DNA of 64,000 bases from NCBI RefSeq assembly GCF_051622035.1, contig NC_135359.1, forward strand, positions 21,548,001-21,612,000, in the 5' to 3' direction. Each line of letters opens with the position of its first letter. The stretch's first letter is position 1. Shown piece after piece: positions 49,621 to 60,831 of this stretch. The DNA comes from Arctopsyche grandis (lineage: Eukaryota; Arthropoda; Insecta; Trichoptera; Hydropsychidae). The position numbers and the translations under genes were made by a program. Under the pieces are notes generated by a model. It did not search any database and was not told the DNA's origin. It was given only the letters and a program-made list of their open reading frames with translations.

Positions 49621-50160
49621 GGTGCTACTTTAGTATGCGATCTACCTTCACATATCTACTTTAGTATGCGATCTACCTTCACGTTTTTACTTTAATATGA
49701 GGTCTCACTGTCTTAGTTCTCGCGTGTGACACTGAGACTGAATAATACCGACCCTATCAACCTAATTTTAAATTTATAAGGCCAACCTTTACTCAACCTA
49801 ACCTATACTGACCCTTAAATAAATAGGTGTTGGCTGCTAAGATATCTTTTTTTTTAAGTTTTATTTCATCAATATTTTCACAAAAACAAAAACATCTTAT
49901 CAGCCAACACCTATTTATTTAAGGGTCACGATAGGTTAGGTTAAGTTAAGGTTGGCCCTATTCATTTAAGATTTGGTTAAGAGATATACAATCTGCTGAC
50001 GATATTTTGATAGAAATGCTTCGACTACATTATGGGGCGGCAGGAAAAAACAAAAATTGTAATAAACATTTCGTTGCTACGATACAAATAAAAAAAAAAG
50101 ATCGACTGCGATTCAAAGGTAGATCGCATGCTAAGGTATATTGCATACTAAAGTAGCACC
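49621..50160. mobile_element. MITE with 8-bp duplication and large internal palindrome
   Basis: Ends GGTGCTACTTTAGTATGCGA and, from the other strand, GGTGCTACTTTAGTATGCAA. The flanking duplication AAAAGGAC lies at 49613-49620 and 50161-50168. Inside is a second inverted pair (GGCCAACCTT, ACCCTTAAATAAATAGGTGT and complements). GATCTACCTTCAC is tandemly repeated near the left end. No coding. The 8-bp duplication suggests a hAT-like mechanism. Confidence 0.75.
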
Positions 50161-50168
50161 AAAAGGAC

Positions 50169-52300
50169 CCAAGTGCCAAAAATCCAAAATCGGTTTTATG
50201 CCAGTGACAATGTTTTATAATAAGGTATAAGTCCCCAAAATCCTTTTTTAATAGTGTATATCAAAAGCAAGTTTGTATTGCCCAAACAATTGTTTTATAA
50301 TTCATTGACAAAAACCGATATATCCCAAAATCTTAATAATAACACTTAGATCCTTTATTTCCAGTATTCATATATTCAACATCCGTTCTAGTATGTATGT
50401 TATAGCTAAATACCAATTCACAAATATATTCCTTAGTTTGTATAATAATTTTCCTTTCGTTTTATTAAATGATGTAACTTGAAACAAATTCAGTGTAAGC
50501 AATAACTAAAGAAATTTTGCATTTTTCCTGTTTATTAAATAGATATATAATCGAGAAAATACTGCGAGTTTAACTAGTTTGAATTGATTTACTCATGTAT
50601 TATTATAATTATAAAACCTCTATGTTCATTAGAGCTTATGAGCTATCAGTATTCTTTTTCGTGCTAATTAAATAGTTATAAAAATTAACTTACAAATAGT
50701 GAAGCGGAAATTTAACTTAAAATTATTTTCATTAGTGTTTTAACAATTGATTGTTTATATGTTAACCAAAGTTTTTGAATTTACCAATATTGAAATTTAG
50801 AAGTTGATGAAAATTAAAAATATCCAATTAAACTGTTGTGATTGTTTTTCCTGTGACTAGAACCAAAAATTAAAAATTGAGTTCTTCAAATTGCCTGTTA
50901 AATAATTGTATCTATGTATAATTTTAAATGTTATAACTTTCAATAAAATTATTGTGAATCTCATTGTTACTGAAACGTTAACATGACTATTTAATTGTAT
51001 TAAAAATATAACGTTTTCATATCTTTGTTCATTTTCATTATTATACCATACATTATATTATGTATATGCATATGAAAAATTGTACGTTTTTTATTATATT
51101 ATCCAAAGCGGTGTGTAATTCATATATTGAAAATTCATGGTATTTTTTTAAACTATTAATAAATAAGTCTAAATTTTATGATCATAATTTATTAAAATGG
51201 ACCTAAACGGGGGTTAACAGGGATGTGCGACTAATTTTGTATTTATCTTCATAAAAGAAACCAATGTTAATCCAGTGAATACAACGTGACAATGTAAAAA
51301 TTATAATTTCTCATATTATATATAAGTAAACTTTTTTTTTTCCTAACGTTTTGATCAATGATTATTGTATTTTCGTAAAACCACAAGAGTTTTTGTATTT
51401 ATTCATAAAAGAGAGTACATATTGTTCATTTGAATTACAAAGTTAAATAATCAATAATGCTTCTGTGCTGATTATATACACATTTTTAGTCAGGATCTTT
51501 ATTTAGTTTTATTTGTAATATTATTTATTGATTATATTTGTGGTTACACATTGACTTCGTGTGTACTTTTCGATAATGTGGCTGGATCTGAAAATTTTAC
51601 TTAATTTAGACGTAAAAATTGCACATTAAAAATTAGATACAAAATGTTTATTTGTTTTATTTTTAATCCTCTCTTCTATCGGGGAAATGGTAGTATCGAA
51701 TGTTATTAACGATATATGCGACTGCTTTAGTGTTGACTGTTTTTCACCTCATTTAATCAATCAGTTTTTAATTGATGCAATTTTTATTATTTAATGTGGT
51801 GAATATTGGAGCGAATATCTATCTATGTGGATAGACTTTAATCCATTGAACATTCGTGCCGCCCTCTATGATTCCTGCATGAATAATTATGATGTTTAAA
51901 TGTGTTTCAACTGTAAGAATATTTTGTATGTTTTTATTTAGTGATAAGCATTGAATTATTCCTACTCGTGGATGCATCAAATACCTAATACATTCTTTAT
52001 AAAATGCGAGCTGGTCTTGCACAATTTTTCAAAGATAAACAAAATTTTGTGTGTACATCTATTTTTTGTGTGTAAAATTATTAAACATGTATACTATGAC
52101 ATAAATAAAACATATTAATGATGTGAATAGTTTTATTTTCAAAGTAAAACATTTATAAAATTTATATAACACATACATAATTCAGGGACTAGATTGATAA
52201 AATATTTACAAATCAAAATTAAATAAATTCTTCTCGTTTCGTATATTACACTTGTGCTGTAATGCTTCGTACACTGACTAACAATAACATATAAAATAAT
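50169..52300. other. AT-rich gene-free spacer
   Basis: No coding or structured element recognised. Confidence 0.4.
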
Positions 52301-52750
52301 GGTTGTGGCTATTTGTAGGTACTATATCTGCGACAGGCGCAAAGCCTTCTGCGCATGCGCGTGAACTTAAAATCCGATTATAATTTCTTACATTTAATGT
52401 ATGCTAGACTTGTTTAATCAATCGCTCATTATACGAGGCAAATAAATTTCGCACGTTATTATAATAGATTTATATCATTTAGCTAGTCCGCGGCTTGTAC
52501 TTGTATGTACGTATTATACGTTGTATATGATAATAATTTTCTAACAATTAATAATATTAAATAATTTGGATTGTATTTTTTACTCTGCGTCACTTTACGA
52601 GTTCGAACTAAATTTTAAGAGGTTTCAAACAAAATTTTAACAGTAAACACGCTGACAGTGACAGTTCAGAAGGCTTTGCGCCTGTCGCAAATATAGTACC
52701 TGCAAATAGCCAATAATTCGCAGATATAGTACTTGCAAATAGCCACAACC
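52301..52750. mobile_element. MITE with long inverted ends
   Basis: GGTTGTGGCTATTTG with GGTACTATATCTGCGACAGG and GCGCAAAGCCTTCTG at the left recurs in reverse complement at the right. There the TATAGTACTTGCAAATAGCC part is duplicated. Target duplication unclear. Confidence 0.65.
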
Positions 52751-53274
52751 ATAAATAATTGCAGCAATATTTTAAGTACATAGAATAAGTATTTATTACA
52801 TCCAACTAAAAGTATTTTATAAATAACATTAATACTGATGAAAAGGAAATATTTAAAATATAATACCTATCACACATTAAGATCTGGACTCATAATATCA
52901 CGTAATTTTACAATGACAGTACGTCAACATTAGATTATTAAGTATTGAATACTTAATTATAGAGCTAAATGCAAAATGGACATATCGATTGATAAATTTG
53001 TTTATTTCGAGTAAATACTCGAGGATTTTATTGAAATTCGATTTATTGCTTAATATGTATAATTTAAGCGAAATTTTAAAATTTTAAAAACAAAGTAATC
53101 GGCAATCTTTGGAAATATTATTTTCAATCTATCATTACAACATTGTACGAGTTATTGATTCATCGTCGGCTTACATTAGTCAAGAGAGAATCTTGTAAAT
53201 ATTTCTCAAAAAATATTTCGATATTCTTTACAAAATTTACTTCATGTCATTGAGACGTAAAATATTATACAATA

Positions 53275-55849
53275 TTAAACTGGTCTTTGTAAATTTGTTT
53301 GGGAATTGGAGCTGGATGGTGGAATGCTTTCTTCGTCAGTATCTCTCTCTGGCGATATTCGTATAGCTTGATACCATTGATTAGTAAGGTCGGTCATTTG
53401 GCTCTTACAGTCTTTCAGTTCCTGAAAATAATAAATTTAAACATTTACGTTTACATAAAGAAACGATAGAAGAATTTTAAAATATTAAAAAATTATTTAA
53501 CCTGGTGTGTGAAACGTCTAGTGAAAAATGGTATCAAATATTTCAAATCCAATCTAGCAAAGCCTCCAATGTTAGTATTTTGAGAAAAATTCACCTAAAA
53601 ACATTTTATTACATTACTATATATTCTCAGAATCGTATTGTATTATAAATTTTATGTATGTATATATATATATTTGCCTCCATTTCTTCTTCTGTAATTT
53701 CAGAAAGGTGCTCAGAATCGATTGCTTGACCCCACTCTTTGGTTTTAGATAAAGATACTTCCTTTCTACGCCTTTGCGAACGAGACCTCTTATGTTTTTT
53801 ATTTGCCTATAATAAGTTCCATAAAATAAAACATTTAAAGCAAAAAAGATTGAAAAATTAATTATTTAAAAGTTTGATAAAATATTAACCCTTAAAAATT
53901 TAAGTAAGGGCATTGTGGATCCTCCAAAAATTAAGGTTGTAAATAAAACTATAATGAGCGTAGTAGTTATAATAACATGACGTGTCTCATCAGAGAATCC
54001 TAAATGCAGTGATAGTGCATATGATATAGCACCGCGTAGCCCTGAAATAAAATCATTTGATTAAAACGACACATTATTGGAAACACTTAATTAGGGAAAT
54101 AGATATTTACCGCTAAACCACATTATAAAAGCCATTTTTTTCGTAATCTTATGTTCTCGAAATTTATTAACTAGAAATGCCAGAGGGAATATGTTGCAGG
54201 CTCTGCCCAAAAGACATAAAACCAAACTCCAAATTACCAATGCTGGTTCAACTCGGTGTCGGAAACTGAAAGTAGTTATTATATTGATAGAAAACGTATT
54301 GCAAAATCATATTATTACTACTATAACAGTACACAAACCTAAATATTGCCAATCCCAAATATGCGAATACGCAAGTTTCAGCGATGAATGCTAGTGTTCT
54401 CATTGTTTGTTGCATAGTGATTTGAGTCACGGTCGATAAATTGAAATGAGTATAATGGGACATAACAATGCCACAAAATAGAATAGCCATAATTCCTAAA
54501 ATACACACATTACATTTTAGTTGTTTGAATAATATAGAAGTATGTGTTTTTGTATGATAATAATGATTACCGGAGAGATGCATTCCTTCGGCGAGAACGT
54601 ATGGTGCATATGTGAACACGAGCATCATTCCAAACTCTAACGACGGATTTTTTCTGAGATCAACGTGTTTAAGTAATAGGGCACTAATTAGTGCGAAAAC
54701 GAGACCAATGCCGGCAGATGCGAAGAACATTAAGCAAAACCGATTTATTGCAGAGAGTATAGCATCGCCGGTAGACATCATAGGATCGTTTGAATCCAAC
54801 ACTGCCGTAGTTAATACAATGGCTATGGCATCGTTTAATATGCTCTCACCAAAGACTAACATGTTCAAAACTGGATCAACATCGAGTGCGTGAAAAATCG
54901 CTACTGTAGCCACAGGATCGACAGCCGATATTAATGAGCCAAAAGCAAAGGATTCGACAAAGTTTAATTTATAAGCTACTTGAGCTAACCCCAACAAGTA
55001 GACTCCGGCTCCGATCACAAGTGCAGATATGGCTGTGCCTAAAATGGCGAAAACTAATATAGATCCAATGTTTTGAAAAAAGTTTCCCTTGTGTAAATTA
55101 TAGCCAGATTCAAAAATAATGGGTGGTAATAATACAAGGAAGAAAGCAGTGGGGGAGAATGCTTCCTCCTTCTTCCAATTGGCTATGTTTTTTGTTGACA
55201 TTAAATTAATTATCAATCCGATGAGAGCGCCCAAAAATACGATGACGACGCTCTCGGGAAGATAAGTAAAACCTGTCTGCAACATAGAATGAATGAGTAA
55301 TATTCCGAGTGCTAGAATACACAATACGAAAAATATGGACAAGGAACTATTGTGTTCGTCTTCTGCTGCACTCTTTTCGGGTAGTACGGCATATGTGGGG
55401 GTAGTCGATGTTTTGTTGGCAACGACAGCAGATATGCTAGAGGAAATAACTGCATCGTCAACTTTCGAGGTGTTCAAATGTAAGTGGTTATCGTCTGTAG
55501 TGTTTGCGAGATGAGAAGGCGTAATAGATGACACTTCAGTTTTGCTTTTTTCCGACGATGATTTAGTGACGTTCGATACTGAATCTTCTGACCTTCGATT
55601 TCGTACTGCGCCATACGGTGACAAATACTGAGGGTTTGCATATGCGAAATCATACTGGGTATTATCACTCGCTAGGTTGTCATCTATGGGGTCAAAACTG
55701 TCGTCAAACTCGAGAGTGTTCGAGTCGATTGCAGCATTTGAGTTGCACAACGAAGCATTCCACAGCAGTAAAAGAAAAATAGAGGCGAACATGAACTTTG
55801 AAACGACATCACAGCGCGTATTAGTAAGTTTTAAGAGATACACTATCAT
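53275..55849 (-). CDS. NHE8: Sodium/hydrogen exchanger 8 (NHE8/SLC9A8-type)
   Basis: Seven minus-strand exons: 54571-55849, 54339-54495, 54111-54265, 53890-54041, 53678-53806, 53502-53594, 53275-53421, giving 703 aa. It is an electroneutral Na+(K+)/H+ antiporter of endosomal, Golgi or apical membranes. Seen: signal-like MFASIFLLLLWNASLC; a roughly 130-residue Ser/Thr/Asp-rich segment; the first core helix; PPIIFESGYNLHKGNFFQNI; AVDPVATVAIFHALDVDPVL; FGESILNDAIAIVL (family ND pair); FGMMLVFTYAPYVLAEG; MWFSGLRGAISYALSLHL; and the cytoplasmic tail FFTRRF...NQWYQAIR. The N-terminal extension makes it longer than the human protein (about 580). The intron after exon 5 (53595-53677) begins GC. Confidence 0.93.
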
Positions 55850-56253
55850 TTCAGAAAATTAATAGTTCTTTGGCCCAAAAACAGCGCAATCGTTCTGCGC
55901 CATTCGACAGCTGTCAACTGTCACTGGCACAACAGTGATACCAATCTGTAACGTGGAGCATGACACATTCTTTTACGACCTTGAGAGACCACTTGAAATA
56001 TTTCATTTCAGCCACTTAAAAGTGTTTTATTTTGTATAAAAATGTTGAATGCAAACATTATTATAACTCCATAAGTTCACTTGCAACGTATTTGGCCTCT
56101 CTATATCTCATATACACACACATCTGTTATTTTTTATAACGTTTTACAAGCGCAATCTCAATCAGTTTTCAGTGTAAATGAAAAATTAAGTTCCTTTTTT
56201 TGAGAATTCAACGGGCGTACATATCTGCAACAGACTATATCTATCTGGATATT
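55850..56253. other. NHE8 upstream spacer
   Basis: Promoter side of NHE8; no coding seen. It leads into a MITE cluster that fills most of the NHE8-DLGAP5 head-to-head interval. Confidence 0.4.
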
Positions 56254-56509
56254 GGTTTGGTGATTATTCCGCAAAAAGTAATCACGTGCACGTCACTAAA
56301 ATCTCGATCACGGAACATCTGGGACCCAAAAACTCCATCAATCGAAAACTCGAGTGCCAGATATTTCGTATTTGCGATTTTTATGGCAAAGATTGTCATA
56401 TGCGCGATCGCAATGTGCAAAATAATCTGTTTACTGAAATAGGGGAAAACACTATAATCATTGGCCATTGTTGTGCGCGCGATTGTAATTTGCGCAATAA
56501 TCCGTTTAC
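56254..56509. mobile_element. MITE with 9-bp duplication (GGTTYGGTGATTATTCCGCA family)
   Basis: Left end GGTTTGGTGATTATTCCGCA; right end, from the other strand, AGTAAACGGATTATTGCGCA. Flanks CTGGATATT (56245-56253) and TTGGATATT (56510-56518) match at 8 of 9. Related copies are at 12230, 41940 (degenerate) and 56900. Confidence 0.75.
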
Positions 56510-56527
56510 TTGGATATTAAAGCTAAA

Positions 56528-56697
56528 AGTCTGACCTCACTAGGCGACAGTGCGCTGCAGCGATCCAGCACAGTACATCAGAGTTGCTAGAAAAGGCGCC
56601 ACTCGTAGTGCGTTCTATCTCATATAATTTCATACAAACTATATTTGGTCATGCCACTCCGTTGCAGGATAGTTTCGTTTAGTGCGGTCAGGTCTTA
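56528..56697. mobile_element. Short relative of the 42349 element
   Basis: AGTCTGACCTCACTAGGCGACA at the left (first 20 bases diagnostic) and CTGACCGCACTAAACGA from the right end. A further inverted pair, 56698-56793, has CTAGACCACACT and GGTCCGAACGCACTAGGCGA ends. Confidence 0.55.
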
Positions 56698-56869
56698 AAG
56701 CTAGACCACACTCAAAGTTGCCTTTTATGCCAACTCTGGTGTGCTGCGCTGCGTCAAAGAAACGCATTGTCGCCTAGTGCGTTCGGACCTTTTATCTAAA
56801 ATAATATATATTGGCATTATAGATTATTTTAATCTATCTATATAGAAGTGATCGACAATTATCGCATGG

Positions 56870-57085
56870 CCAATGATTATAGTGTTTCCCTTAATTCAGT
56901 AGACAGATTATTTTGCACATTGCGATCGCGTATATGACAATAATTGCCACGAAAATCACGAATACGGAATATATGGCACTCGAGTACTCGTTAGTATGAT
57001 AGTTCTCTAGTAAGTAGCTCTAGATGGATGGAATTTTAGCGTGCCAAATATTCCGTGATCTAGATTTTAGTGACTCGTGCAATAT
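56870..57085. repeat. Degenerate MITE copy
   Basis: Shares CACGAAAATCACGAATACGG, GATAGTT and ATTCCGTGATC blocks with the copies at 12230 and 56254. Its ends are not clear. Confidence 0.5.
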
Positions 57086-57299
57086 AGGAACTGGATATGG
57101 AAAATTCGGGAATATCGGGTGTAGATATCGGTAGTGTGGATGTAGCCACTGAACTCCCTAATTCATGTGGGTAGTAAGAGTAAGGTATGTGGGCTATGGG
57201 CGTATATAGAGTTGCTACGTTCGGCGGGGAATGCGAGCGATCTCGACCTATCGGCGTTCAACGGACGCAGTTCAAAAGTGAAGTGATCCGGGTGAAGTG

Positions 57300-60200
57300 A
57301 TGGAGCTGATCGAGTTTGTGAGGAAATGCGCTTCGGAGAGGCGCGCCGCTGCGGCCGGGGGCGCCGGAGTGTACGCGCCCGTGGCGGAGGCGCGCTCCAG
57401 GAGGCAGGAGGACCGGCAGTTGACGCGCAACAGGCAGCGCGAGGATCGCTTCCACTCCAATCGCAAGCTGGAGCCGTCGAAGCCGTTGAAGCCGGCGACG
57501 CCCCCGCCGCGAGTGGACCCGCTCAGGCGGAGGCTGGAGCAGTGGCAGGCCGAGAGGCGTCGTCGGAAGCAGCTGATGCCGAAGCCTCCGCCCCCCTTCA
57601 AGGCGGGGGGCGCTCCTTCGCTGGTGCTGCCGCAGCCTCCGCCCCCGCACGCGCGCCGCCGAGACACTCGCGCCGCTCGGAGAGCCGAAGCCGACGCTGC
57701 CAAGCTAATCCCGTCTACTTACACTTCCTTCGCTCCTCCGGGAGCACTTTTTCATCCGCCTATTATAAGAACCGCACAAAGAACCCCATTAAAGTTGACT
57801 AAAGCCAAATCGAAAACCGGTCGTTCTTCGATTCATAAAATCAAAAAAGGTAAGCAGACGCCAAAGAAAAACAAACCTATGAAATCTTCGAGTAGGATAG
57901 CCAAGAGAAAAGATGCTGAAAATGTTCCGAGTCCTCTTCCAATTATTGTAAAAGACACTGTGCCAAATGTGTCAATAGTCAGATCCAATACTGTGGAAAT
58001 TGAAGTTTCCACTGGCAGTCCTTTTGTTTCGGTCATACGTGGGAAGCACAGGTTGACTGATCACTTGAGTAGTGGTGAGTACAAAAAAAATTACTTAATT
58101 CCCAACAATATTAAATCATTTATTTCTAAAATATTCGTAATTTAATTGTATAATTTTTAGTCGCTCCAGCTTCGCCTGAAAAATCAGCCAACTATTTCAG
58201 ATCACAATTGGACGGAGAAATTTCTAGATTGATAATTTTATGCGACGAATGGAAGAATTATAAAGATTGTCACGACGAACTCATCGAGGATCATAAGGTT
58301 TAGCAAAATTTAGTAAAAAATATAACACGACACTAAAAATATTTTACTCACTTATTTGTCTTTTCCTCTAAGGATATGATTGATGTAGCTGTTGGACAGA
58401 CGAAACTTCTTATTAACAAAAAATTTCAACAATTCAAAGGATTAATAGAAAAATGTGAGAACCAAGAAGCTTCAGAGGCCGGATTAGTTAAAATTCAAGA
58501 TTTGCAAGGTTTCTGGGATATGATATATATGCAGGTATTTCAAGAGACGATATATTTTTGCAAATATTTATTTATCATGTACCAATTATGTCAGATAAAA
58601 TTTTGGTTTAAAAAATAAAAGAACGATTTGTGTTACAAAATAAGTTAAGCCAAAACTAACCGAAAATTTGAATTAGTATACAGTATTTCTAATAACATGT
58701 TATGAAATTGTAATTTTGATTTTTTACTTTATCTATACACAATGTACCGATAGATAAAATTATTATGGTGAGAAATTTCTATTTTAAGATTTTCTTTGAT
58801 TTCACGATGTTCAAAATTAGTCCTAATTACCGTGTATATAGTTGTCTTGGGTAAGAAACTGACAAACTTTGAAAGGAAATGATCAATCTGGATCATTTCT
58901 TATACATATATAATCATCAGATTCTTCGAATTCATCGGGAAATATCGAATGCATTTGATTTCGGTCGAGATTTGAACCCACTACCCCCAACTGGTAAACA
59001 ATTACTCAACCAGTGAGATTTGCTGTGGCTGTTTGTAATTTCAATTAAAATTCAATTGTATCATTTTTATTATACAGCTCTTGCTTTGATTCAATTATAT
59101 GTATAAGCAATTTAATCAATTTTCTGTAATTTTATTTCCCATAGGTTGAAAATTTAGATATTCGTTTTAACGAACTAAAAGAATTGAAAAGTAAAGATTG
59201 GAAAGAGGAGGTTAGTATTCCTATAGTATTAAAAAGTAAAAAGATTCCAAAGTCAACCAAAAACGTAGACCTAAAACCAAAAAAAAAATCTGGTGGATTG
59301 AGAGCAATGATTCAAGGTAATTGCATAGTTTGAATTTTATTATGTATACCTGTTAATTAATTTTTAAGAAAATTTAAATACATTTATTTCAGCTGCTCGT
59401 TTGAAATCACAAGAAACTTCAAATGTAGAGAGCGAAAATGATAGTATAATTACCTTTAATGGTGGTTTCTTTTCTGTGACATCACCATTAAAACAAATAT
59501 CTGAAAATAAAAAGTCAACACCCAGAGACTCGATACATAAATCCGTTTTATCATTAGAAAGGAATAAAAGATTGTCAATGGTGTGTTTATATTAATGTTA
59601 TTTCATAATCAATATTAAAAAACAAACACTGCCTCATTCTTATGCACAAATTTAATTTTTAGACGCCATTAAAGGTTGTAGCAGTTTTGACGGCATCATC
59701 TATCTCAAAAAACATCACAAATGATCAGGTAATTAATTTAGTTGATTAATTCATTAGGGTTTATACATACATTAATGTGTAATATTGTCATTCTCGCCTA
59801 AAAATTTTATTCCAATTTGACTTTACATAAAACTTTTTATATATATATTTTTTTTAATTTTAGAGCCCTATCGATGAAAAATTTATGAATCTAAATAAAA
59901 CACCAGCAAAAAGTATATTGAAAACTCCTAATAATAATAAAAAAAATTCATCTGTAAATGTGAAAAACATCAAAGTTCTTTTCGCCAATGACGGTAGTGA
60001 TATATCGGAAGAAAAACTTGTCGATATTAGTTTACCAGAAGTGGAATCTGTATCTAGTACAAAACAAAAATCATCCGAGAAAAGAAAATCTAGAAGACGA
60101 GTGGCTAAACAAAAATGTGGCGATGAAAATTCTTTTTCAATCGAAACCCAAATTGAAAATTCCACAGAAAAAAAGCGAAAAAAAAGAGCAAAGAACTCAA

Positions 60201-60602
60201 AAAATAACGAAGATGTTCTAGTCAATCCTTTCAAGAATGAAAATCTTTTACAAGGTTGTCTTTGAATTTTCATTAAAATATTTATTTATTCCAAGCATGA
60301 CATGCGTGCATATATACGTATTTATTTAATGTAATTCATTAGATATTCCTTACAATTCTTCAGAAAATACACCAAATAAAAAATTGGAATCAATGCAATA
60401 TAGTACAAATTTAAAAAGTGAGCCCAGTAGGTTGTCATTCAATCTGATATCATTTGAATCTCCGGCTCGTCGTAGTTAGTATTGTTTATTATTTTTATGT
60501 ATGTTTACATTATTCAATCTGAATTGATTATTTTTATTTACTATTTCAGCCCTAATGACACGAAGTATGTCAAAAAACACTACAAATCTAGATAATCAGT
60601 AG
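57300..60602 (+). CDS. DLGAP5: DLGAP5/HURP-like (Drosophila mars) spindle protein
   Basis: Nine exons (57300-58074, 58161-58297, 58373-58534, 59145-59316, 59393-59580, 59663-59728, 59864-60254, 60343-60474, 60550-60602) encode 691 aa. HURP/mars binds microtubules near chromosomes, stabilises kinetochore fibres and is regulated by Aurora A and Ran-importin. Seen: a very basic N-terminal third (repeated RR/KK, Pro-rich) fitting a microtubule-binding region; then the guanylate-kinase-associated (GKAP) domain, about residues 265-400, with YFRSQLDGEISRL, VGQTKLLINKKFQQFKGLIE, LQGFWDMIYMQVENLDIRFN and LKELKSKDW. The tail is Lys/Ser-rich. Exon 1 is far more GC-rich than the rest. The start is the ATG at 57300; the preceding GTG is not needed. 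Confidence 0.88.
58960..59030 (-). repeat. tRNA-derived SINE head in DLGAP5 intron 3
   Basis: On the minus strand an A-box-like TGGTTGAGTAAT (59001-59012) precedes a B-box-like GGTTCAAATCT (58969-58979) at tRNA spacing. No tRNA fold is obvious. Confidence 0.5.
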
Positions 60603-60724
60603 AAATTTGTAACTTGATAGAATTTTGATCTTAGTATTATATTAAAATAGAGACGATTATAGTAATTAATATATTTATTTTTAAATTTGGTATAATTATC
60701 ATTTTTGTTGTCTGATTAATGATT

Positions 60725-60730
60725 AATAAA
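60725..60730 (+). terminator. DLGAP5 polyadenylation signal
   Basis: AATAAA 123 bp after the stop codon, facing the REV1 signal 25 bp to the right. Confidence 0.5.
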
Positions 60731-60754
60731 AAAATCTGGTTTTCGTTTATGAAC

Positions 60755-60760
60755 TTTATT
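60755..60760 (-). terminator. REV1 polyadenylation signal
   Basis: TTTATT on the plus strand is AATAAA for REV1, 72 bp beyond its stop. Cleavage 10-30 bp farther on would overlap the end of DLGAP5. Confidence 0.5.
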
Positions 60761-60831
60761 ATTTTATACAAACATATATTTTATACATACTATACATAAA
60801 AGTAAAATAATGTTTATATATTATATAAATC

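Noticed and set aside
57326-57802. 158-codon frame overlapping DLGAP5 exon 1
   Set aside because: An Ala/Gly/Arg-rich shadow frame in GC-rich coding sequence; the DLGAP5 frame continues into later exons with conserved motifs.
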